Positions 1-8,049 of a DNA stretch of 64,000 nucleotides are shown one piece after another (position 1 is the first letter of the stretch; each line of letters begins with the position of its first letter). The stretch is from contig NZ_JAMHIV010000006.1 in assembly GCF_023897065.1 (NCBI RefSeq), forward strand, positions 124,001 to 188,000. The letters are read 5' to 3'. Made by a program: the position numbers and the translations under genes. Below the pieces are notes generated by a model, which made no database searches, was not told the DNA's origin, and saw only the letters and a program-made list of their open reading frames with translations. The stretch is from Crossiella sp. SN42. Lineage in GTDB: Bacteria > Actinomycetota > Actinomycetes > Mycobacteriales > Pseudonocardiaceae.

Positions 1-180
1 GGCCGCAACTACGAGCTGCTGATCGAGCCGATGGAGCGGGCGCTGCGCTACCTCAGCCCGCTGCTGCCCACCGTGGTCGGCGGGGAGCTGGGCGATGACG
101 CGGTGCTGGCCGGGGCGGTCGCGGTCGGCCTGCGCGCGGCCGAGGAAACCGTGTTCGACCGCCATGTGCACACCGGCTGA
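1..180 (+). CDS. ROK-family protein, C-terminal end (partial)
   Basis: Open frame from base 1 to a TGA at 178-180, so only the last 59 residues are present. The tail has the pattern of ROK-family sugar kinases and repressors: a helix (LLIEPMERAL), then SPLLPTVVGGELGDDAVLAG, matching the usual 'LGddA.l.GA' end of the ROK fold. Whether it is a glucokinase-like enzyme or an HTH-ROK regulator cannot be told, because the N-terminus lies outside the window. Confidence 0.7.
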   Translation, partial: GRNYELLIEPMERALRYLSPLLPTVVGGELGDDAVLAGAVAVGLRAAEETVFDRHVHTG

Positions 181-230
181 ACGCCACGCGTCAGCGAAAC
201 GTCAGCGTGGCTGCCTACTCTGAAGTATGT

Positions 231-264
231 CGAAGGCAGGCCCGCTGCGCTGCTGCCGCCTTCG
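231..264 (+). terminator. Possible terminator of the ROK gene
   Basis: CGAAGGC at 231-237 pairs with GCCTTCG at 258-264, about 50 nt after the ROK stop. No T-tract follows. It could be a GC hairpin terminator of the actinobacterial kind, or simply chance. Confidence 0.35.
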
Positions 265-321
265 GCCGTAGGCGTCAGGCTGACGGGATGTCCGCATCCC
301 GACCCACCCGGCCGGCGCTGC

Positions 322-373
322 GAGCCCTGCCTGGTCCCAGCGCTTCCCCAGGGCACTGGAGCAGGCAGGGCTC
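322..373. other. Strong inverted repeat before the TPR gene
   Basis: GAGCCCTGCCTG (322-333) is exactly complementary to CAGGCAGGGCTC (362-373). A second short stem, CCAG with CTGG, lies inside the loop. It ends about 88 nt before the ATG at 461 and could be a terminator, a 5' UTR structure or a regulatory RNA fold. There is no T-tract. Confidence 0.5.
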
Positions 374-460
374 CCCCTACTTCCGGGCCGGGAATGCCCA
401 GCCTTGACACGGTGTTGAGCCGGTGCACGAGCGCCGTTGAGTCCACTGTGGAGGGTCGAG

Positions 461-796
461 ATGCTGGAGAACTACCGCTGGGCGGAGTCGCTGCTGGCCC
501 AGGGCGACCCGCTGGGCGCGCTGCAGGTGCTGGCGCCGATGCTGGGCGAGGACGCGGAGTTCTCGGTGCGGCTGCTGGCCGCCCGCGCCTACTACCACTC
601 CGCGCAGCTGGGCCGGGCCGAGCGGCTGCTCACCGAGCTGACCGAGGCCGACCCGACCGACCACTACGTCCGGTTTCTGCTCGGCCGCACCTTGGAGCGC
701 GCGGGCAGGCGGCCGGAGTCGGTGCCGCACTTCCGGCTGGCCGCGGCGCTCTCGCCGAGCCAGGACTACGCGGAGGCGCTGGCCAGGGTGGCCTGA
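461..796 (+). CDS. Small TPR-repeat protein
   Basis: Encodes 111 residues forming about three TPR-like helical hairpins (AESLLAQGDPLGALQVLAPM, AYYHSAQLGRAERLLTELTE, GRTLERAGRRPESVPHFRLA). Such proteins are cytoplasmic protein-protein adaptors; no partner is evident here. The ATG at 461 is chosen because GGAGGG lies 7-12 nt upstream; an in-frame TTG at 437 has no good ribosome site. The palindrome TCCACTGTGGA overlaps the region just upstream of the ribosome site. A hairpin follows the stop. Confidence 0.75.
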   Translation: MLENYRWAESLLAQGDPLGALQVLAPMLGEDAEFSVRLLAARAYYHSAQLGRAERLLTELTEADPTDHYVRFLLGRTLERAGRRPESVPHFRLAAALSPSQDYAEALARVA

Positions 797-811
797 GCAG
801 GAACAGACGAA

Positions 812-844
812 CGGCCCGGTCGCGGCAGGAACGCGGCCGGGCCG
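812..844. terminator. Bidirectional terminator hairpin
   Basis: CGGCCCGG (812-819) pairs with CCGGGCCG (837-844), with CGCG/CGCG inside. It lies between the converging stops of the TPR gene (796) and the metalloprotease gene (861), so it can serve both strands. Confidence 0.65.
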
Positions 845-860
845 CTTCGCTTGTTCGAGA

Positions 861-1409
861 TCAGCCCGCGAGGGCCCACTCCCTGCCGTCGGTGCTGAAC
901 GGCTCCACGCTGCCGAAGCCGTTGGCGAAGTTGCGCTCCACCTGGGCCTTCTCCGCGGCGTTCGGGTTGACGTTCTTGCAGCTGGTGCCCGCGCTGGCGC
1001 CGGACATCAGGTCGACGCACAGGCCGGTGCGCCGGTCCGGCAGGCCGAGGATGTGCCCCAGCTCGTGCGAGGTGATCCGCGGGATGTGGTGCCCGTCGTT
1101 GACCGCGGTGCGGCCCATCCACACGGTGCCGCGGCCGAGGCCGGTCACCTGGGCGCGCGGCCAGCCGTTGTCGGCCAGGATCCGGACCTGGGCCGGCGTG
1201 CCCGGCTCGAACCGGACGTTCTTGACCGAGGCGTTCCAGACCCTGGCGCCCTCGTCCCAGGCCGCCTTGAACTCCTGCGCCTGGCTGGTGTCGTACTTGA
1301 TCACTCGGACCGCGCTGGGCTCCGCGGCCGCGGGTGAGATGACCACGAGCAGCGAGGCCGCCGCGGTGACCACCCCGACCACCAGCTGCCTGATCTTGTT
1401 CTGGAGCAC
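861..1409 (-). CDS. Secreted snapalysin-like zinc metalloprotease (M7)
   Basis: 182 residues with a signal peptide (hydrophobic residues about 8-28, ending SPAAA). The mature part carries the zinc motif HELGHILGLPD followed by RRTGLCVDLMSG and a second Cys. That is the layout of snapalysin, the small neutral protease of Streptomyces, which uses HExxHxxGxxD with Asp as third zinc ligand. Length fits an M7 enzyme without a long propeptide. The start is GTG at 1409 with AGGAGA about 7 nt upstream; an ATG four bases earlier is in another frame. It probably degrades extracellular protein. Monocistronic. Confidence 0.88.
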   Translation of the reverse strand: MLQNKIRQLVVGVVTAAASLLVVISPAAAEPSAVRVIKYDTSQAQEFKAAWDEGARVWNASVKNVRFEPGTPAQVRILADNGWPRAQVTGLGRGTVWMGRTAVNDGHHIPRITSHELGHILGLPDRRTGLCVDLMSGASAGTSCKNVNPNAAEKAQVERNFANGFGSVEPFSTDGREWALAG

Positions 1410-1602
1410 GGTTCATCTCCTAGCGATGCAGGGGGAAAAGAGCTGCCCCCAGCTAATCGCGCCGGGCCGCACACATCAACGGCCACGCATATACCAATGC
1501 CCCCCAATCCTGGGGTTATGGCGCAAAGACAGGACCGTCGGCCCGGGTGAGTAGTCGTGGCCGGTGCAGACCAATGGCGGGTTGTGGGTCAGCTGACGGC
1601 AA

Positions 1603-2403
1603 TTAGGCGAGCACGCGGTAGTGGGTTTGGTAGACGGTCCGGAATCCGGCCTTGTCGTAGAGAACCAGTGCGGCCGGGTTGTCGTCCATCACCTGGAGGT
1701 AGAGCTTTCTCGCGCCGTCGGCCCGGCCCCAGTGGGCGAGCGCGTGCAGGATCGCGCGGGCCGCGCCCCTACGCTGCGCCGAGGGCAGGGTGGCCTGGCA
1801 GTAGATGCCCAGCCAGTCCTGCTCGCGCACGCCCAAGGCGATCGCGACCGGCTCGCCGTCCAGGCGAACCGAGGCGTAGGCGGTGGGCTGTGCGATGCGG
1901 CGCAGGATCCTGGCGCGAATGTCGGCGCTCTCCGGAGTGAGCCGGTCCTCGGACTCCTCGGCGTCCGCGCTTATTCGCGGCGACTCGGATCTGCAGTAGG
2001 TGCCGAACCATTCTTCGTCGATGACCGGGGTGATCCGCACTTCCGGCGCGCCGGGGGCGGCGGTGCGGTCGAGCACCTCGTCCGCCTCGGCGGCTTGGAC
2101 CGCGGTGGGCCACTTCCGCTGGTAGCCGCGCCGGGCCAACACCTCGTCGAGTTCTCCGGGCAAAGCGGCTGGGGACAGCTGAAACGACGGTGGCAGGCCG
2201 CGTTCGCCGTAGAACTTCTCGACCTGGGTGATCCGGGTGTCCAGGTCCGCCGCGCCGCTGAGCTCGTTCGGCCACACCGCGTTGGCCCGCCGGGTGACCC
2301 CGGCGCCGTACCGGAGCCGCCAGCCGCCGAGATCCTCGACACTCAGCGCCGGCCACGCGTGGATCGCCAGCTTTTCCAGCAATCGTGCCGTCTCCAGGCT
2401 CAT
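1603..2403 (-). CDS. GNAT-family N-acetyltransferase
   Basis: About 266 residues. The C-terminal half has the acetyl-CoA site (LPSAQRRGAARAILHALAHW, Q/R-x-x-G-x-G/A type) and the final LYDKAGFRTVYQTHYR strand-helix-strand of GNAT enzymes. The N-terminal half (WPALSVEDLGGWRLRYGAGVTRRANAVWP) is the less conserved lobe common in two-lobed actinobacterial GNATs. Substrate unknown. I place the start at ATG 2403 because a palindrome fits the promoter just upstream; a TTG at 2439 would add 12 residues. It is divergent from the GT20 gene, so acetylation of the neighbouring cluster product, as tailoring or self-protection, is possible but unproven. Confidence 0.8.
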   Translation of the reverse strand: MSLETARLLEKLAIHAWPALSVEDLGGWRLRYGAGVTRRANAVWPNELSGAADLDTRITQVEKFYGERGLPPSFQLSPAALPGELDEVLARRGYQRKWPTAVQAAEADEVLDRTAAPGAPEVRITPVIDEEWFGTYCRSESPRISADAEESEDRLTPESADIRARILRRIAQPTAYASVRLDGEPVAIALGVREQDWLGIYCQATLPSAQRRGAARAILHALAHWGRADGARKLYLQVMDDNPAALVLYDKAGFRTVYQTHYRVLA

Positions 2404-2428
2404 TCCCGGAGTGTGCGTGCGGCCCGTT

Positions 2429-2453
2429 GGAGTGGTCAAACATTTGCCACTCC
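2429..2453. promoter_or_regulatory. Palindrome in the GNAT/GT20 divergent promoter
   Basis: GGAGTGG (2429-2435) pairs with CCACTCC (2447-2453). Inside, CAAA and TTTG also pair, leaving one unpaired base in the left arm. It sits between two divergent starts about 80 nt apart, a usual place for an operator. The regulator is unknown; the StrR-like gene at 12143 is one candidate. Confidence 0.5.
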
Positions 2454-2482
2454 GGCCGGTGCGCTATTCACTGTGATCGGTG

Positions 2483-3844
2483 ATGACCAGCACTGTTCTC
2501 GTCAGCAAGCGAGGGCCTGCGGAGTTTCGGCTGAATGCGCGCACCGGCGCGGTCGAGCCGCGAAATCCGCATGGCGCGGCCACCGGTGTGGTCAGCGCGA
2601 TGGCGCGGCGGCTGGGCGCCGGCGTGCCCTGGATATCGAGCGCGACCAGTGACGGTGACCGCCAGTTGGCCCGCGCGCACCCGGACGGGTTCGAGCTGGC
2701 CATCGGTGAGGGCCACACCGCCCGGGTGCACCTGCTCGAGCACCGGGCCGAGGTGTTCGCCGCGGTGCAGGACCGGACGAGCAGCGGGCTGCTGTGGCAG
2801 GCGCTGCACGGGGTGTGGGACCGCTGGTCCGAACCCACCTTCGACGAGGGCACCCGTCGGGACTGGGCGGCCATGGGCGAGTTCTGCCAGGACTACGCGG
2901 ACCGGATCGCCAGGGTCATCGGCGGCGAGCCCGGGGCGCGGGTGGTGCTGCACGACTACCAGTTCACCGGGCTGCCCGCCCGGTTGCGCGCGGCGGTGCC
3001 GGACGTGTCGATCTGCACGGTCATCCACGTGGCCTGGCCTGATCCCGGGCAGCTGCGGGTACTGCCGCGGTACATGCGAGAAGAGATGATCCGCGGCCTG
3101 CTGAGCTCGGACCTGGTCGTGGTGCTGGCCGAGCGGTGGGCGCGCAACATCCTGGACTGCGCGCGGGAGTTCGGTGGCGCGGAGCTGGGTGGCCGGGTCG
3201 TGGTCCAGCCGCTGGGCTACAGCCCGGACCTGTTGCGGCAGGCGGAGTTCCCGCCGGAGGACGCGCAATGGGCGGCGGGGCGTCCGCTGGTCGTGCACTA
3301 CGGCCGGACCGACCCGATCAAGAACGCGCCCAGGGCGATCCAGGCCTTCCGGCTGGCCCTGGACGGGGAGCCGCGGCTGCGGGAGAGCCGGTTGCTGGTG
3401 CGCGCCGCGCCGCACCACCTCGGGCACACCGCGAACCTGCGCTACCTGGAGCAGCTCGAGGCCGAGGCGGCGCTGACGAACAAGGAGCTGGGCGCGGAAA
3501 CCGTGCGGGTGGTCCAGGTCAACGACGTGGCGGCCACCTTCGGCGCCTACGCGCACGCCGACGTGCTGGTGGCCAACTCGGTGGTCGACGGCCAGAACGT
3601 CGGGCCGTTCGAGGCGGCCATGCTCAACGACCGGCTGCGGATCGTGCTCTCGGAGAACGCGGGCGCGGCCGAGGTGCTGGGCGAGCACGTGCTGGTGGTC
3701 AACCCCTTCGACGTGGCCGAGCAGGCCGAGGCGCTCCGCCGGGCGCTGCTCACCAGCCCCTCGGCGGGGCTGCGCGCGGCCGTGGCGCCGCACACCTGGG
3801 AGTCCTGGGCCGACAGCGTGCTCGCGCTGCTCGCGGAAAGGTGA
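2483..3844 (+). CDS. VldE/ValL-like GT20 pseudo-glycosyltransferase
   Basis: 453-residue glycosyltransferase of the GT20 (trehalose-6-phosphate synthase) fold. From memory it matches VldE/ValL, the validamycin pseudo-glycosyltransferase that joins GDP-valienol to validamine-7-phosphate through a C-N bond, in several blocks: QPLGYSP, VVHYGRTDPIKNAPRAI (R275, K280, the phosphate-binding pair), VDGQNVGPFEA (D369, E377, nucleotide-ribose region) and NPFDVAEQAEAL. True OtsA proteins usually read DGMNLVAKE at the third block. The start may be GTG 2480 or ATG 2483. The stop is 5 nt before the MFS gene, so they form one operon. Predicted to build a non-reducing amino-disaccharide or pseudo-disaccharide; the actual donor and acceptor are not known. 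Confidence 0.8.
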   Translation: MTSTVLVSKRGPAEFRLNARTGAVEPRNPHGAATGVVSAMARRLGAGVPWISSATSDGDRQLARAHPDGFELAIGEGHTARVHLLEHRAEVFAAVQDRTSSGLLWQALHGVWDRWSEPTFDEGTRRDWAAMGEFCQDYADRIARVIGGEPGARVVLHDYQFTGLPARLRAAVPDVSICTVIHVAWPDPGQLRVLPRYMREEMIRGLLSSDLVVVLAERWARNILDCAREFGGAELGGRVVVQPLGYSPDLLRQAEFPPEDAQWAAGRPLVVHYGRTDPIKNAPRAIQAFRLALDGEPRLRESRLLVRAAPHHLGHTANLRYLEQLEAEAALTNKELGAETVRVVQVNDVAATFGAYAHADVLVANSVVDGQNVGPFEAAMLNDRLRIVLSENAGAAEVLGEHVLVVNPFDVAEQAEALRRALLTSPSAGLRAAVAPHTWESWADSVLALLAER

Positions 3845-3849
3845 GATCC

Positions 3850-5046
3850 ATGCGACAGGACATCCGCCGCCTGGCGCCGGTGTCGGCGTTCTTCGCGCTG
3901 AGCGGCTTCACCCACGGCAGCTGGACGCCGCGGCTGCCGGGCATCGTGGAGCAGATCGGGGCCGACGTCGGCATCCTCGGCATCACGCTGACCGGCTCCA
4001 GCATCGGCATGATCATCGCGGCCTCGCTGGCCGGCAGGCTGTGCATGGCCTTCGGCGCGCGCCGGATGCTGGCGGCCAGCACGCTGCTGGTCTGCCTGAT
4101 GCTGCCGCTGCTCGGCTCGGTCACCACGGTGGTTGCCTTCGGTATCGCGCTGGTCGTGCTCGGGCTGGGCATCGGCCTGCTCGACGTGGCGATGAACGTG
4201 GCCGCGGCCGCCATGGAACAGCGGCTCGACCGGCCGGTGATGTCGATCTTCCACGCGGCCCTGCCCATCGGCGGCGTGCTCGCCTCCCTGGCCGCCGCGC
4301 TGGCCGCCGGACTGAAGATCAGTCCGCAGGCGCACCTGCTGGTGGTGGGCGTGGTCGGCCTGGCCGTCACGCTGACCGCGTTGCGGGCCATTCCCAAGGA
4401 CCTCACCGGCCAGCCGAAGCAGGACGCGGCCGGGAGCGCGGGCCGGGCGCCGTTCCGCCTGCCCGCGCTGTGGCTGCTGGCCGGGGTCGCGCTGTGCTCG
4501 GTGATCGCCGAGGGCACCGCGGGCAAGTGGTCCGCGCTGTTCCTGGTCGGCGACCGGGGTGTGTCCGAGGGCGCGGCCGCGCTGGCCTACACCGTTTTCG
4601 CCGCCTCGATGATGGTGGCCAGGCTGTTCGGCGAGCAGGTGCGCAACCGGTGGAGCGCGGCCCGGATCCTGGTCTGCACCAGCGTGATCGCCGCCTTCGG
4701 CCTGCTGGGCGCGGTGCTGGTGCCCTCGGCCCTGGCCAGCTACCTGGGCTTCGCGCTGGCCGGGGTCGGCCTGGCCTACGCCTTCCCGGTGGCGCTGGCG
4801 ATGGCGGGCAAGGCGGGCCGGGACAACGGCGGCGACGGGGCGCGCGAGATCGGGTTCGTCACCACGGTGGCCTACTGCGGCTCCTTCGCCGGATCACCGC
4901 TGGTCGGCGGCATCGCCCAGGTCAGCAGCCTGGCGGTGGCGTTCGTGGTGGTGGGACTGCTGGCCGCGCTGATCGGCCCGCTCGGGGCGTCGGCCCAGGC
5001 CGTGCTCGGGAAGAAGAAGCAGCCTGAGCCGACCGCCCGGCAGTGA
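3850..5046 (+). CDS. MFS transporter, probable product exporter
   Basis: 398 residues with about 12 hydrophobic segments in two six-helix halves. The first is preceded by GFTHGSWTPRLPGI and resembles the YbjJ-like branch of the major facilitator superfamily. It starts 5 nt after the GT20 stop and is clearly co-transcribed. Its stop (TGA 5044-5046) is one base from the stop of the converging dehydrogenase gene, with no terminator between. Co-transcription with a glycosyltransferase suggests export of the cluster product; uptake of a sugar precursor is the alternative. Confidence 0.8.
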   Translation: MRQDIRRLAPVSAFFALSGFTHGSWTPRLPGIVEQIGADVGILGITLTGSSIGMIIAASLAGRLCMAFGARRMLAASTLLVCLMLPLLGSVTTVVAFGIALVVLGLGIGLLDVAMNVAAAAMEQRLDRPVMSIFHAALPIGGVLASLAAALAAGLKISPQAHLLVVGVVGLAVTLTALRAIPKDLTGQPKQDAAGSAGRAPFRLPALWLLAGVALCSVIAEGTAGKWSALFLVGDRGVSEGAAALAYTVFAASMMVARLFGEQVRNRWSAARILVCTSVIAAFGLLGAVLVPSALASYLGFALAGVGLAYAFPVALAMAGKAGRDNGGDGAREIGFVTTVAYCGSFAGSPLVGGIAQVSSLAVAFVVVGLLAALIGPLGASAQAVLGKKKQPEPTARQ

Positions 5047-5047
5047 G

Positions 5048-6043
5048 CTAGGGAGCGAAGGCGAGCTTGCCCGCGCCGTAACCGCTGCCGGGTCCGAGGG
5101 CGAGCAGTTCGAAGGCCGACTTGGACTCGGTGAGCGGGAAGACGTCGGTGACCAGCTCCTCGCAGGGCAGGCCGCGGATCAGCTCGATCGCCGCCGGGAA
5201 CACCTGCGCGTGGTAGTCGCAGCTGCCGATCAGGCTGACGCAGCGGCCGGTCAGGTCGAAGGGCCGGATCGTCGCGGTGGCCGCGGTGTCGCAGCCCAGC
5301 AACAGCACCCGGCCACCGTCCTGCACCGTGCGCAGACCCAGTTCCAGGAGCGAGCCGGTGGTGTCCACCACGACCGTCGGCGGCGGGGACGCCGACTCGT
5401 CGAGCCCGGCCAGCGGGGTCAGGCCGGTGACCGCCGCGGCCAGCTCGCGCCGGTACGGGTCGGGCTCGACCAGGCTGACCCGCGCCGCCCAGCGGGCCGC
5501 GAGCAGGGCGGAGAGCACGCCCATCGGGCCGCCGCCCAGCACGACCACCCGGTCCGCCGGGCCGACCGCGGCCGCGCGCAGCCCGGTCAGCACGCAGGCC
5601 AGCGGTTCGATCAGCACGCCGCGCCGGTCCGGCACGTCGGCAGGCAACGGGTAGAGCGCCTGCTCCTCGACGGTGAGCAGCTGGGCGAAGGCGCCGTCCC
5701 GGCCGACGCCGATCTCCAGCGCCGACTTGTTCGCGCAGTGGCTGCTCTCCGCGCGCAGGCACCGGTCGCAGCGGCCGCAGGACTGGGTCGGGTCCAGCAC
5801 CACCCGATCACCGGGCCGCAGTCTGTTCACCCCCTCGCCGACCTCGGTCACCACGCCGACCGCCTCGTGCCCGAGCACCCTGGGCGGCTCGCAGTGGTAG
5901 CGGCCGAGGTAGATCGCCCGGTCGGTGCCGCAGACCCCGGCCAGGGTGGGCCGGAAGGTCACCTGACCCGGTCCGGGCGCGGGCGGGGCGGCCCGCTGTT
6001 CCAGCGCCAGCTCACCGGGTCCGCGGAACTGAAGGACATGCAT
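5048..6043 (-). CDS. Zinc-dependent medium-chain alcohol/cyclitol dehydrogenase
   Basis: 331-residue MDR dehydrogenase. Catalytic zinc ligands are C38 (CGTD), H59 and E60 (GHE). The structural zinc lobe is complete with C89, C92, C95 and C103. The Rossmann motif is VVVLGGGPMG. The family oxidises secondary alcohols of sugars, polyols and cyclitols with NAD(P); examples are sorbitol, threonine and 2-deoxy-scyllo-inosamine dehydrogenases. It follows the aminotransferase by 14 nt, so a natural reading is oxidation of a sugar or cyclitol hydroxyl to the ketone that the aminotransferase then aminates. Last gene of the minus operon. Confidence 0.82.
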   Translation of the reverse strand: MHVLQFRGPGELALEQRAAPPAPGPGQVTFRPTLAGVCGTDRAIYLGRYHCEPPRVLGHEAVGVVTEVGEGVNRLRPGDRVVLDPTQSCGRCDRCLRAESSHCANKSALEIGVGRDGAFAQLLTVEEQALYPLPADVPDRRGVLIEPLACVLTGLRAAAVGPADRVVVLGGGPMGVLSALLAARWAARVSLVEPDPYRRELAAAVTGLTPLAGLDESASPPPTVVVDTTGSLLELGLRTVQDGGRVLLLGCDTAATATIRPFDLTGRCVSLIGSCDYHAQVFPAAIELIRGLPCEELVTDVFPLTESKSAFELLALGPGSGYGAGKLAFAP

Positions 6044-6057
6044 GTTGTCCGTGCCTT

Positions 6058-7323
6058 TCAGAGAGAGGTGAGGACGCGGTCCAGCCGGTCGCAGATGAGG
6101 TCCGCCTCCTCGTGGGTCAGGATCAGCGGCGGACGGATCTTCACCACGTTGCCGAGGCCGTACCGCGAGGAACGCAACAGCAGGCCGTGCTCCCGGCCTT
6201 TCCGGACGATCTCGTTGGTCAGCGCGGGCGAAGGCGTGCCGTCCTGGTCGACCACTTCAAAGCCGATCATCAGGCCGACGCCGCGAATGTCGTCGACGCA
6301 CCGGTGCCGTTTCCGGAGTTCGGTCAGCCTGCCCAAAATATGTGCGCCTACCTCGCGCACATTCGCCAGGAAAGCCTCGTCGTCCACCACGCTCAGCACG
6401 GCGTTGGCCGCCGCGGCGGCCAGCACGTTCGCGCCGGAGGTGAAGGAGAGGTATTCGGTCTCCAATGGCCCCAGTTTGGGATCGGAGAGCATCGCGGCCA
6501 CCTGCGCGCCGCCGCCGAGACCCTTGCCAATGGTGAGGACATCCGGTTGCACGCCGAAGTGCTCGGCGGCGAACATCCGGCCGGTCCGGCCGATTCCGGT
6601 TTGGATCTCGTCGAAGATGAGCACGATGCCGCGTTCGTCGCAGAACTCGCGCAGCCGGGCCAGATAACCCTCCGGCGCGACCACGTTGCCGCCGTTGCCG
6701 GTGATCGGTTCGACGATGACCGCGGCGACACTGCCGGAGCTGGCGAACTCGATGAAGTCGTCGATCCGGTTCACGCACATCAGGCCGCAGGTCTCCCGCC
6801 GCTGCCCATAGAAACAGCGGTGGCAGTACGGGTCCGGCACGATCAGCCTGCTGATCCCCACCTCCGGGAAGGGCGCGCGGCGGAAGGCGTTCCCGGAGAT
6901 CGCGGTGGTGGCCATGGTCTGGCCGTGGTGGCCGCGGAACAGGCTGATGACGTCCCGGCGGCCGGTGGCCCGCTGGGCGAGTTTGATCGCGCCCTCATTG
7001 GCATCCGATCCGCTGGCCACTTTCAGGTGCACGCGCTGGATGTTCTCCGGGGACACCGCGACGAGTTTGCGCACCAGCTCGTTCACCGGGTGGTTCTGGA
7101 ACGACGAGGACGCGTGCACCAGCAGCTCGGCCTGTTGCTGAATCGCCTTGACCAGTGCGGGATGGCGATAACCGATGCTCAGGTTGAAAGTGCCAGCGGC
7201 GCAGTCGAGATATTTGTTCCCCTCGGCGTCGCAGGCGTAAACACCCTCCCCGTCGACGATGGTGACCGTTCCGACGCTGTAGGAGTACAACTCCCTGACG
7301 TCGCCCACCAGATTGGTAGCCAT
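6058..7323 (-). CDS. Class III PLP aminotransferase with four-cysteine insert
   Basis: 421 residues, fold type I, class III (ornithine/GABA aminotransferase group). D238 (FDEIQTGIGRTG) holds the PLP pyridine nitrogen and K267 (TIGKGLGGG) forms the Schiff base. An insert carries C167, C170, C179 and C183 (C-x2-C-x8-C-x3-C), seen in some class III aminotransferases and possibly a small metal site. Strong AGGAGG ribosome site and ATG start. It lies between a HAD phosphatase and a sugar or alcohol dehydrogenase, which suggests amination of a keto-sugar or keto-cyclitol. The 66-nt gap upstream is the longest inside this operon. Confidence 0.85.
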   Translation of the reverse strand: MATNLVGDVRELYSYSVGTVTIVDGEGVYACDAEGNKYLDCAAGTFNLSIGYRHPALVKAIQQQAELLVHASSSFQNHPVNELVRKLVAVSPENIQRVHLKVASGSDANEGAIKLAQRATGRRDVISLFRGHHGQTMATTAISGNAFRRAPFPEVGISRLIVPDPYCHRCFYGQRRETCGLMCVNRIDDFIEFASSGSVAAVIVEPITGNGGNVVAPEGYLARLREFCDERGIVLIFDEIQTGIGRTGRMFAAEHFGVQPDVLTIGKGLGGGAQVAAMLSDPKLGPLETEYLSFTSGANVLAAAAANAVLSVVDDEAFLANVREVGAHILGRLTELRKRHRCVDDIRGVGLMIGFEVVDQDGTPSPALTNEIVRKGREHGLLLRSSRYGLGNVVKIRPPLILTHEEADLICDRLDRVLTSL

Positions 7324-7389
7324 CGAACCTCCTCTTGGCTGACAGAGGAAATTCTATGGACGGGTAAGAGTGGTTGCGAATAAAGGAAT

Positions 7390-8049
7390 TCAGCGCAAAC
7401 CGAGCAGTCGCGGCAGCTCGCGCATGTCCTCGAACTCAATGGTGCGCTCGCCGGTGAGCGCGCCCGGCGGCACCAGTTCGGTGCGGTAGCCGAGCACCGT
7501 CATGCCGGCCGCCCGCCCGGCGGCGACGCCTGCCGGGCTGTCCTCCACCACGGCGCAGCGGTCCGGCGGCACGCCCATCTTCCTGGCGGCGTGCAGGAAG
7601 AGGTCGGGCGCCGGTTTGCCGTGCTCGACCTCCACCGCGCTGAAGATCCGGCCGTCGAACCGGTCGGCCAGCCCGGTGATGCCCAGCGTGGTGGCCATCT
7701 TCTCCGGGGTGCCGCTGGAGGCCACGCAGGTCGGCACCCCCGCGGCGGCGATCGCGTCCAGCGCCGCCACCACGCCGGGCACCGCGGTGAGGTCGCGGCG
7801 GAACCGGTCCCGGTAGCGCTCGTGCAGCCCGGCCAGCCAGTCCGCGCCCAGCGCCCGGCCCACCTGGCGCTCGATCTCGGCCAGCATGTGCTCATCCGAC
7901 TTGCCGAGGAACCGGCCCGCCACCTCCGCCGGCGTCAGCGGCCACCCGGTCTGGGTGATCAGCTCCGCCTCGACCTGGACGCAGAGCCGCTCGCTGTCCA
8001 CCAGCACGCCGTCGCAGTCGAAGATCACCAGGTCGAAGTGGCCGTTCAC
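7390..8049 (-). CDS. HAD-superfamily phosphatase / beta-phosphoglucomutase-like
   Basis: 219 residues, HAD subfamily IA. Motif I is FDCDGVLVDSE (nucleophile D11, acid D13); motif II is in ASSGTPEKM; motif III is the K in EHGKPAPDLF; motif IV is VEDSPAGV. It has the alpha-helical cap of beta-phosphoglucomutases and small sugar phosphatases. The start is GTG at 8049, overlapping the transketolase stop as GTGA, so translation is coupled. In the neighbourhood it could remove phosphate from an amino-sugar phosphate, as NtdB does in kanosamine formation, or from the coupled product, as in validamycin assembly. Confidence 0.85.
   Translation of the reverse strand: MNGHFDLVIFDCDGVLVDSERLCVQVEAELITQTGWPLTPAEVAGRFLGKSDEHMLAEIERQVGRALGADWLAGLHERYRDRFRRDLTAVPGVVAALDAIAAAGVPTCVASSGTPEKMATTLGITGLADRFDGRIFSAVEVEHGKPAPDLFLHAARKMGVPPDRCAVVEDSPAGVAAGRAAGMTVLGYRTELVPPGALTGERTIEFEDMRELPRLLGLR

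Noticed and set aside
437-460. TTG start for the TPR gene
   Set aside because: The ATG at 461 has a proper GGAGGG spacing; the TTG has none.
3136-3849. Upstream extension of the MFS frame into the GT20 gene
   Set aside because: Low-complexity Gly/Arg/Ala translation; the MFS starts properly at ATG 3850 just after the GT20 stop.
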